Source: an uncultured bacterium (GTDB lineage Bacteria; Spirochaetota; Brevinematia; DTOW01). Taken from it: 21,858 nucleotides of DNA. Location of the stretch: positions 1 to 21,858 of the forward strand of contig CALFVP010000145.1 in the NCBI GenBank assembly GCA_937928175.1, given 5' to 3'. The notes below the pieces were generated by a model that saw only the letters and a list, made by a program, of their open reading frames with translations, did not search any database and had not been told where the DNA came from. A program made the translations under genes and the position numbers. Positions 15,918-20,952 of this stretch are shown one piece after another. Each line of letters starts with the position of its first letter. Positions within the stretch are counted from its first letter, which is position 1.

Positions 15918-16760
15918 ATGTTTAGGTACATAGGTGGAAAGTATTTTACGAGTGATTGGATAATAAAACATTTTTGTGATCATTTTTGTTATGTTGAGGT
16001 TTTTGGTGGTGCTGGTTGGGTTTTAATCAATAAACCAATTTCTAAAGTTGAGGTGTACAATGATTTAAATGAAGATGTTTATAATGTTTTCTATTGCTTG
16101 AAGTACAAGAGGCAGGAACTAATGAGGTATTTAAAAAATACGGTTAGATCAAGAAAATTTTACGAATATTACAAAAACAAATTTATTAAAAGGGATTTTA
16201 TTGATGATGTTGAAAGAGCTTACATATTCGTTTATTTAGCGTGTAATAGCTTTTCTGGTACGTTGTTAGGCGGTTTTAGTACAGGAGTTAGAGGAAAACA
16301 AGCAGGGGTTTTATCTTTTTTAAAAAAAGTTATAAAGTTAAGGGATAGGTTTAAAAATGTTACGTTGGAGTGTTTGGATTTTGAAGAAGTTATAAAAAGG
16401 TATGATAGTAAAGAAACTTTATTTTACGTTGATCCGCCTTATTTAGATACTGAACATTATTACAGTTTTGGAAATGTTAAGTTTACCATAGATGACCATT
16501 TTAGACTGGCAAATGTTTTAAAGAATATAAAAGGTAAGTTTTTACTTTCTTATTATGACCATCCATTTGTTGACGAAAATTACAAAGGTTTTAACATTGA
16601 TAGAAAGGAAGTAGTAAAACTTTCTTGTGGGATAACAAGAAACAGAAAAGACGAGACAAAACCCAGAGGGGTAGAATTGTTGATTTATAATTACGATTTA
16701 GTAAATTATGAAGTAGAGGGGAAAAATGCAGGAGAAAAATACGAGTTTAAGCTTTTTTAA
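15918..16760 (+). CDS. DNA adenine N6-methyltransferase, D12 (Dam-like) class
   Basis: The product has 280 residues. The N-terminal RYIGGK (3-8) and motif I VEVFGGAGWVL (26-36) bind S-adenosylmethionine, and motif IV DPPY (172-175) is catalytic, in the D12/alpha order. Many D12 enzymes, such as Dam, methylate GATC. It stands alone, with no restriction endonuclease of its own type beside it, as is usual for phage anti-restriction or self-marking enzymes. GATC is very rare in the window, yet three of the roughly eight sites I found lie inside this gene. The ATG has no good RBS. The 3' end overlaps the next gene by 35 bases. Confidence 0.88.
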   Translation: MFRYIGGKYFTSDWIIKHFCDHFCYVEVFGGAGWVLINKPISKVEVYNDLNEDVYNVFYCLKYKRQELMRYLKNTVRSRKFYEYYKNKFIKRDFIDDVERAYIFVYLACNSFSGTLLGGFSTGVRGKQAGVLSFLKKVIKLRDRFKNVTLECLDFEEVIKRYDSKETLFYVDPPYLDTEHYYSFGNVKFTIDDHFRLANVLKNIKGKFLLSYYDHPFVDENYKGFNIDRKEVVKLSCGITRNRKDETKPRGVELLIYNYDLVNYEVEGKNAGEKYEFKLF

Positions 16761-17190
16761 AATTCTTGTTGTTTTAAATACGTTGTTAACTACTTTGGTT
16801 TTAATTGTTTTGTTTGTTGTTTTAGGTTGTGAGGTTAAGAAAAGTGAAGAAGTTAAAAACGTTACAAGCAAGAAAGAAGAAGGAAAAAGTATAAAAGTTT
16901 ATGAAAGGTACATATACAAGACTAATTATATTCAAGTTTTGAGTAATTCAAATGAAATTAATTTTATTTCTCAAATTGTTGTTGATAAGGTTACGGAGAA
17001 GATTATTGAGAAGGAAATAAGGAAGAATAACATTTTTTCGGTGTTTGTTGGTTTTGATAGTTATGGGGGGATGTATGGGTACAGGGTATTTTCTTTTGGT
17101 GGTATAGATTTTTACGGTGGTGTTGGTGGTAGTTTTTTGAGAGATTTAAGAGAATTTAAAATTTACGTTGTTGGTTTTGCTACGTTTTAA
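16726..17190 (+). CDS. Putative lipoprotein with one membrane segment (spanin-like position)
   Basis: The product has 154 residues. AGAGGGG lies just before the ATG. Residues about 10-30 are strongly hydrophobic and end VVLGC, an acceptable though not perfect lipobox with Cys31 as the lipidation site. Then come a Lys/Glu-rich linker, a short helix (SQIVVDKVTEKIIEKEIRKN) and a Gly/Phe/Tyr-rich beta-like C-terminus finishing in Phe, reminiscent of outer-membrane strands. Close to the lysis genes, this could be a spanin-type or envelope protein in a diderm host, but no family is recognised. A plain membrane-anchored protein is equally possible. Confidence 0.6.
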   Translation: MQEKNTSLSFFKILVVLNTLLTTLVLIVLFVVLGCEVKKSEEVKNVTSKKEEGKSIKVYERYIYKTNYIQVLSNSNEINFISQIVVDKVTEKIIEKEIRKNNIFSVFVGFDSYGGMYGYRVFSFGGIDFYGGVGGSFLRDLREFKIYVVGFATF

Positions 17191-17192
17191 TT

Positions 17193-17537
17193 ATGGATGT
17201 TAGAACTTTTGAAATATTTTTATTTGAAGTTGCAAAAAAGTACAGTTTAGAACTTTTGAAAGAATATAAGTTTATTGAAAATAGACGGTTTAGGTTTGAT
17301 TATGCTTTTACTGGTATTAAGTTAGCTTTAGAGATTGAAGGAGGTATTTACGTAGGTGGTAGGCATGTTAGAGGTGTAGGGTATACTAGGGATGTGGTTA
17401 AATATAATTACGCAATGGTAAGAAATTGGAAAGTTTTAAGAGTTACGACGGAGCAAATAAGAAAAAACAAACACGATAAAGAACCATTAACTTATTTTAT
17501 TGAAAGAGTTATAAAACAATTGTTAAACGAGGTTTAG
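17193..17537 (+). CDS. PD-(D/E)XK endonuclease / putative resolvase
   Basis: The product has 114 residues. RFRFDYAF with Asp36, then LALEIEGG with Glu47/Glu49, followed by the GGRHVRGVGYTRD motif, KYN and WKVLRVTTEQI, matches a widespread phage nuclease family (DUF559/Vsr-like fold) often suggested to resolve branched DNA before packaging. It starts 2 bases after the previous stop and is the last gene of the rightward late block. Its position next to the probable origin also fits a role in DNA metabolism. Confidence 0.75.
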   Translation: MDVRTFEIFLFEVAKKYSLELLKEYKFIENRRFRFDYAFTGIKLALEIEGGIYVGGRHVRGVGYTRDVVKYNYAMVRNWKVLRVTTEQIRKNKHDKEPLTYFIERVIKQLLNEV

Positions 17538-17553
17538 ATTTTTTGTTTTAAGG

Positions 17554-17575
17554 TTTGTTTTTAAAACAAATTTTT
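17554..17575 (+). terminator. AT-only hairpin with T-run after the late operon
   Basis: TTTGTTT at 17554-17560 pairs with AAACAAA at 17564-17570, followed by TTTTT. It sits 16 bases after the nuclease stop, where a terminator is expected. A second weak hairpin, AGTTTTTT facing AAAAAACT, follows near 17588-17604. The stems contain almost no GC, so strength is uncertain. Confidence 0.4.
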
Positions 17576-17910
17576 AAAAACTTGTTTAGTTTTTTCAAAA
17601 AACTTAAAAGAGTTTGAAAAAATTTGAAGAAGTTTTGAAAGATTTTTTGAAATTTTTTAAGAAAAATTGGAAAATAAGAATAAAATTTTTTTTGAAGTTT
17701 TTAAAAACTTTTTGAAATTTTAAAAAAAGAATTTTAGGAATTTTTAAAGAGAAGTTTAAAATTTTTTAGTTAAAACTTCAAGTTTTTTGAAAAATTTAAG
17801 ATGATTTAAAAAAATTCTTGTTACTTTTTAGGAGGATTTAAAAGAAGTTTGAAAAAAATTACGGAAAATTTAAAAAATACCGCAAAAATTGAAAAAAATC
17901 AATTTTTTAT
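17576..17910. other. Gene-free A/T-tract region, probably curved or easily melted DNA
   Basis: This is part of the roughly 750-bp stretch after 17537 without a gene. It consists of degenerate TTTGAAAA/AAATTTTT blocks; successive TTTGA steps near 17616, 17626, 17637 and 17649 are 10-12 bp apart. Every frame on either strand is full of stops. Phased A-tracts like these bend DNA and often flank origins. No promoter or RNA gene was recognised. Confidence 0.5.
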
Positions 17911-17920
17911 AACTTTTCTA

Positions 17921-17942
17921 TAACTATAGTTAACTATAGTTA
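17921..17942. repeat. 22-bp perfect palindrome
   Basis: Two tandem copies of TAACTATAGT followed by TA read identically on both strands over all 22 bases. Each half contains the 10-bp palindrome AACTATAGTT. It is a likely dimer-binding site, either for an initiator or a repressor, at the left edge of the repeat cluster. Confidence 0.85.
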
Positions 17943-17945
17943 ATA

Positions 17946-17973
17946 TATATAACAGTTAATATATAACAGTTAA
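17946..17973. repeat. Two tandem 14-bp repeats
   Basis: TATATAACAGTTAA occurs twice back to back (17946-17959 and 17960-17973), three bases after the 22-bp palindrome. It shares the AGTTAA core with the neighbouring repeats. Confidence 0.85.
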
Positions 17974-18034
17974 TAATAGTTAGTTTATATAAGTTAAACA
18001 ATTAATAATAACATTTATGAAAATAATAAATTTA

Positions 18035-18103
18035 GTTAGTTATTAACTATGTTAGTTATTAACTATGTTAGTTATTAGCTAAGTTAGTTAGTAATCTAGT
18101 TAG
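18035..18103. repeat. 16-bp iterons, four tandem units plus a partial
   Basis: GTTAGTTATTAACTAT is repeated exactly at 18035 and 18051. It decays to GTTAGTTATTAGCTAA at 18067 and GTTAGTTAGTAATCTA at 18083, then GTTAG. Each exact unit contains AGTTA-T-TAACT, an interrupted palindrome. Tandem iterons with a conserved core next to AT-rich DNA are the usual arrangement of plasmid and phage origins. Confidence 0.85.
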
Positions 18104-18144
18104 AGAGGTTTGAAATTTTGAAGGGGTTGAAGTGGAAGCTAAGA

Positions 18145-18198
18145 GACTTAAACAAAATTCAAACGAGACTTAACAAGGCTTAAACGGAATTTAAACGA
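18145..18198. repeat. 11-bp helically phased TTNAAAC repeats
   Basis: Five consecutive units (GACTTAAACAA, AATTCAAACGA, GACTTAACAAG, GCTTAAACGG, AATTTAAACGA) place their shared AAC about one helical turn apart. The C positions are 18153, 18164, 18174, 18185 and 18196. All copies therefore face the same side of the helix, suggesting cooperative protein binding just upstream of the early promoter at 18288. Confidence 0.7.
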
Positions 18199-18287
18199 AA
18201 TTTTAAAATTTAACTTAAAAACGAAAATTTAAATTTAAGTTTTTTGAGAAAACAAGCGAAAATTTTAAAAACGAAAGTTAAAAAAAC

Positions 18288-18316
18288 TTGACAATTTCAT
18301 TTTTTTGAATTATAAT
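18288..18316 (+). promoter_or_regulatory. Early promoter 1
   Basis: TTGACA at 18288-18293 and TATAAT at 18311-18316 have a 17-bp spacer, a full consensus match. The predicted start near 18323 is about 15 bases before the ATG at 18338, which has its own GAGAGGTGA. Confidence 0.88.
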
Positions 18317-18337
18317 ATTATTGTAGAGAGGTGAAAG

Positions 18338-18457
18338 ATGGTAGTAGTTGGGTGGGGGGTTAGAAAATTTTTAAAAAGCTTGACAAATTATATTTTGATT
18401 TGTTATAATTTTATTATAAAAGGAGGGTTGTATGAAAAGGAAAAAACTAATTATTAG
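18338..18457 (+). CDS. 39-residue leader peptide ORF
   Basis: ATG at 18338 with GAGAGGTG five bases upstream reads MVVVGWGVRKFLKSLTNYIL, then ICYNFIIKGGLYEKEKTNY, and stops at TAG 18455-18457. It directly follows a consensus promoter with a short leader, the same layout as the three early genes downstream, which argues that it is translated. The peptide is hydrophobic with a few basic residues. Its coding sequence contains the whole next promoter (18380-18409) and it overlaps the start of the next gene by 26 bases. It could be a coupling/leader peptide or a small membrane peptide. Alternatively it is a chance ORF over a second promoter. Confidence 0.45.
   Translation: MVVVGWGVRKFLKSLTNYILICYNFIIKGGLYEKEKTNY
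18380..18409 (+). promoter_or_regulatory. Early promoter 2 (cassette copy A)
   Basis: TTGACA at 18380-18385 and TATAAT at 18404-18409 have an 18-bp spacer and an extended -10 (TGT before TATAAT). The predicted leader is only about 16 bases, essentially AAAGGAGGGTTGT before the ATG at 18432. The cassette is almost identical to that at 19387. Confidence 0.87.
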
Positions 18458-19403
18458 CGATGATTTGAGAGAGGCTTTAAAGCCGGTTGATTATTTCCCT
18501 ACTTCTCTTGAAGTTGTTACAATGTCACGAGACAAATCTCTAGATTTTGCAGTAATCCACCACAAAGGCAAAAAGTTTAAAACTTGGGTTAAGGCAAAAA
18601 AACACCTTAATTTTGCTTTAGTCCACCACAAAGACAAAGAGTTTAAAACTTGGATTAAAGTAAAGAAATACCATAACTTTGAAATTTTTACTATACCATC
18701 GATAACGTTAAACGAAATTAACTTCTATTATGAAAACAGGTTAAAACAGAAAATCGGAGGTATACAGGTTGATTTTTCCCTTAACAAGTACCTACAAATT
18801 GATTTAGGTTATAACGTTGTTGACAATTTTGGAAGCAAAAAACTTGCGTTTATTCATCTCAAAACACTAAACAATTTCCTTAAAAGAAAAAAGTACTTTC
18901 TTGATGCCAAAGAAATAAAATTTGTCAACTACCTTGGTGAAGCTTATATTTACGATGGTGACAGTAAAGCAGTTAAAAGATTAGTATTGTACCATATGAT
19001 AGCCAGTAAATCCAAAGAAACAAGCGTGACTATTTACTCAAGGGACAGAATATCAGGAACCCTAGAAGGGGGGTTCTCTTGCTACTCCGTTGAAAATAGT
19101 TTATTCTCAAAAGGTGGTATATTGATAAAAAGAATTGCATATTTACATAACATACATGAGGAAATATTAAATAAGGTTGTTGAGATTTGCGAAGCTAGGA
19201 GAGCAAAAAAGTACAAAATAGATATAGTTATGAGGGATAAATTCGGTAAGGAAATCACGTACAACAATCCAACAATAAAGAAAATAAGTAAAGATATTAT
19301 AAAAATCGAGAAAAACGAAGCTAAAAACTTCATAGACGAAAACGAGGAAATCTTAATAAATTCTGGTAAACTTTTTTATGAAAAGCTTGACAATTTATAT
19401 TAA
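18432..19403 (+). CDS. Early protein of unknown function, replication-initiator candidate
   Basis: The product has 323 residues and is basic. A dedicated promoter and AAAGGAGGG precede the ATG. Residues 38-59 and 60-81 are a tandem 22-residue repeat (core HHKxKxFKTWxKxKK), with the start of a third at 82. The remainder is mixed alpha/beta (GGIQVDFSLNKYLQIDLGYN, RISGTLEGGFSCYSVENSLF) with a Lys-rich C-terminus. No domain recognised. As first large gene beside the iteron region it is the natural candidate for an origin-binding protein, by position only. The last codons (KLDNLY) are encoded by the -35 region and spacer of the next promoter. Confidence 0.8.
   Translation: MKRKKLIISDDLREALKPVDYFPTSLEVVTMSRDKSLDFAVIHHKGKKFKTWVKAKKHLNFALVHHKDKEFKTWIKVKKYHNFEIFTIPSITLNEINFYYENRLKQKIGGIQVDFSLNKYLQIDLGYNVVDNFGSKKLAFIHLKTLNNFLKRKKYFLDAKEIKFVNYLGEAYIYDGDSKAVKRLVLYHMIASKSKETSVTIYSRDRISGTLEGGFSCYSVENSLFSKGGILIKRIAYLHNIHEEILNKVVEICEARRAKKYKIDIVMRDKFGKEITYNNPTIKKISKDIIKIEKNEAKNFIDENEEILINSGKLFYEKLDNLY
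18543..18674 (+). repeat. 66-bp tandem duplication inside the gene at 18432
   Basis: 18543-18608 and 18609-18674 align without gaps and I count 54 of 66 identical bases. They encode two 22-residue units, DFAVIHHKGKKFKTWVKAKK and NFALVHHKDKEFKTWIKVKK plus two residues each. Most changes keep residue type, so both copies appear under selection. Confidence 0.85.
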
Positions 19404-19416
19404 ACTTTGTTATAAT
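19387..19416 (+). promoter_or_regulatory. Early promoter 3 (cassette copy B)
   Basis: TTGACA at 19387-19392 and TATAAT at 19411-19416 have an 18-bp spacer and TGT before the -10. It overlaps the last codons of the upstream gene. The leader to the ATG at 19437 is again about 14-16 bases and ends AAAGGAGGGTTGTATG, as in copy A. Confidence 0.87.
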
Positions 19417-19436
19417 TTTTGTAAAAGGAGGGTTGT

Positions 19437-20261
19437 ATGAGAGTTGCAAAAGTTACTTTAACAACAGATTTTCTGCCTTATGAGCAGAATTTTGGTAGCG
19501 AAATAATGAATTTTGAGCTTCCTTATACTGGGGAAGCTCAAAAGATTTTTACACATCTAAAAATTCACCAGGTTGGTAAAGTTGTTGATTTCGTTGAAAA
19601 GTTGAGAGAAGCAAGAGCTAAAATAATCGGTACAGAAATACCAAGAGACAGAATTTACGTTAAAATCAAGTTTATTGGTGATGTTCCAATAATTTGGAGA
19701 AATGGGAAAGAGTGGAAAATCGATAAAAGTAAGGACGTTATAACCAATATTGATTATGATTTGTTTTTTGAGTACGTTGAAGAGGTGCGAAGAATATCAA
19801 TACATACTGGCCCAGATAATGAAGTTTTTAATGTTTATGTTTTTCTTACAGCTTCCGGCTTTTGGAAATCTTCACAAAGAGACTCGGCAATAGTTAGGAC
19901 GGTAGAGAAATACGGAGAAAAAACAAGTATAAGACTAGAAACAGTTTTTGGCAGTTTTAGTTTTTACCTTAACGTTTTATATAGCGATGTTTACGATTTG
20001 GACGGTAACAAACTACCAAAAAAAATAGTATACATTTCCGGCGATAATTACGTAAATTTTTATAACTTCTTCCAGCATTTCGGTAGTAAAATTTTTGAAT
20101 CTGAGCTCACTATTGATGAAATTTATAATTCCAAAGAGTACGAAGATACAATATTTAAGGCAGATGATTACAAAAATTTAAAAGTAACACCTGAATATAC
20201 GCAAATATTACTGAAACTTAAGGAATCAAATTCTGAAGATTCTGAAGATTCAAATCCCTAG
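19437..20261 (+). CDS. Early protein of unknown function, possibly single-strand DNA binding
   Basis: The product has 274 residues. It has its own promoter and an AAAGGAGGG RBS. The body is beta-rich with several Phe/Tyr/Trp-containing strands (RIYVKIKFIGDVPIIWRNGK, VFNVYVFLTASGFWKSS, ETVFGSFSFYLNVLYSDVYD). It ends in a Ser/Glu/Asp tail (ESNSEDSEDSNP). A beta domain with an acidic tail next to an annealing-protein gene recalls phage SSBs, but no OB-fold motif is certain. The TAG stop lies in the first of three 15-bp repeats. In the same frame beyond it, the sequence reads GFNPWGLNPWGFNPFY before a second TAG at 20310. The first stop replaces what is TGG (Trp) in the other copies. The true C-terminus may therefore be truncated or reached by readthrough. 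Confidence 0.78.
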   Translation: MRVAKVTLTTDFLPYEQNFGSEIMNFELPYTGEAQKIFTHLKIHQVGKVVDFVEKLREARAKIIGTEIPRDRIYVKIKFIGDVPIIWRNGKEWKIDKSKDVITNIDYDLFFEYVEEVRRISIHTGPDNEVFNVYVFLTASGFWKSSQRDSAIVRTVEKYGEKTSIRLETVFGSFSFYLNVLYSDVYDLDGNKLPKKIVYISGDNYVNFYNFFQHFGSKIFESELTIDEIYNSKEYEDTIFKADDYKNLKVTPEYTQILLKLKESNSEDSEDSNP

Positions 20262-20303
20262 GGATTCAATCCCTGGGGACTCAATCCCTGGGGATTCAAT
20301 CCC
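20253..20303. repeat. Three 15-bp palindromic tandem repeats plus a partial
   Basis: AATCCCTAGGGATTC (20253), AATCCCTGGGGACTC (20268) and AATCCCTGGGGATTC (20283) are followed by AATCCC. Each unit is self-complementary or nearly so, and joints such as GGGATTCAATCCC also form hairpins. The 15-bp length equals five codons of the upstream frame (NPWGF). The last CCCT can pair with the AGGG of the next gene's RBS. Confidence 0.85.
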
Positions 20304-20322
20304 TTTTACTAGGGGGAAGTGT

Positions 20323-20880
20323 ATGAGTAATATAAAAGAAAATTCAAATCTACCTTTTAACTACATAAATGAAGTACTTAGAAACGTTAAATTTTCGTTT
20401 GATGATTTTTTTATTCAAAAATACACGGACAAAAACGGTAAAACTAGAATAGTAGCAGACATAACAAGAAACGGAATTTTAAAAATCTTATCACACATAC
20501 CAGAATATACACTCAAAACAGTAAACAAGGAAATTAAAGAAGTTAATGGCGAGGTATTGTTTATAACCGAGGTTGAATTTAAGACAGGTGGCAGGGTTAC
20601 TTCTGGAATTGGTATAGCTTCAATAAAAGAAATACAGAAAAAAGGCGAAAACGTAAGACAGTACCACGATGCTTTTACCTTAGCAGAAACTAGAGCAATG
20701 AAAAGAGCAGTAGAAACTGGACTCGGTACAACAATTATAAACGAATGGGCCAAAAGATTATTTGACAAACCAAATTATAAACAAGATTTTAATCAAAACA
20801 AACAAGAAACACAAAATAAACAAGAATATAAAAACGAATATAAACAAAGGTACCAAAATGAAGAAAATAAAAAAATGTAA
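20323..20880 (+). CDS. Putative single-strand DNA annealing protein
   Basis: The product has 185 residues. AGGGGGAAG lies upstream of the ATG. The body, residues about 10-150, ends in YHDAFTLAETRAMKRAVETG followed by LGTTIINEW. This 'A-x-T-x-A-x-x-R-A-x-x-x-A' helix with a Gly is the type seen in Erf/Rad52-like phage recombinases that anneal complementary strands. A beta-hairpin (EVEFKTGGRVTSGIGIASIK) precedes it. The C-terminal 35 residues are Gln/Asn/Lys-rich and disordered-looking. Such proteins would support concatemer formation or recombination-dependent replication. The family assignment is by resemblance only. The RBS can fold with upstream CCCT. Confidence 0.55.
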   Translation: MSNIKENSNLPFNYINEVLRNVKFSFDDFFIQKYTDKNGKTRIVADITRNGILKILSHIPEYTLKTVNKEIKEVNGEVLFITEVEFKTGGRVTSGIGIASIKEIQKKGENVRQYHDAFTLAETRAMKRAVETGLGTTIINEWAKRLFDKPNYKQDFNQNKQETQNKQEYKNEYKQRYQNEENKKM

Positions 20881-20903
20881 ACGTTTAAAGTTAGTTAGAA
20901 GTG

Positions 20904-20932
20904 TTGAAAGTTGTTCATTTTTTTGTTATAAT
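20904..20932 (+). promoter_or_regulatory. Early promoter 4
   Basis: TTGAAA at 20904-20909 and TATAAT at 20927-20932 are 17 bp apart, and the -10 is preceded by TGT as in promoters 2 and 3. The shared TTTGTTATAATTTT context and a GGAGGGTT RBS before the ATG at 20953 mark it as a diverged member of the same cassette family. Confidence 0.6.
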
Positions 20933-20952
20933 TTTGTTTATGGAGGGTTAAC

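Larger units (their letters stand above)
17911..18200. other. Candidate replication origin
   Basis: This composite region joins the 22-bp palindrome, the 14-bp, 16-bp and 11-bp repeat sets and flanking very AT-rich DNA, all in the only long gene-free stretch of the window. It sits between the late block and the early genes. It could equally be a large operator region for the early promoter. The gene at 18432, first large gene downstream, is the natural initiator candidate. Confidence 0.5.

Noticed and set aside
18035..18103. Possible CRISPR array from the regular 16-bp repeats
   Set aside because: Units are contiguous without spacers and much shorter than CRISPR repeats, so they are iterons.
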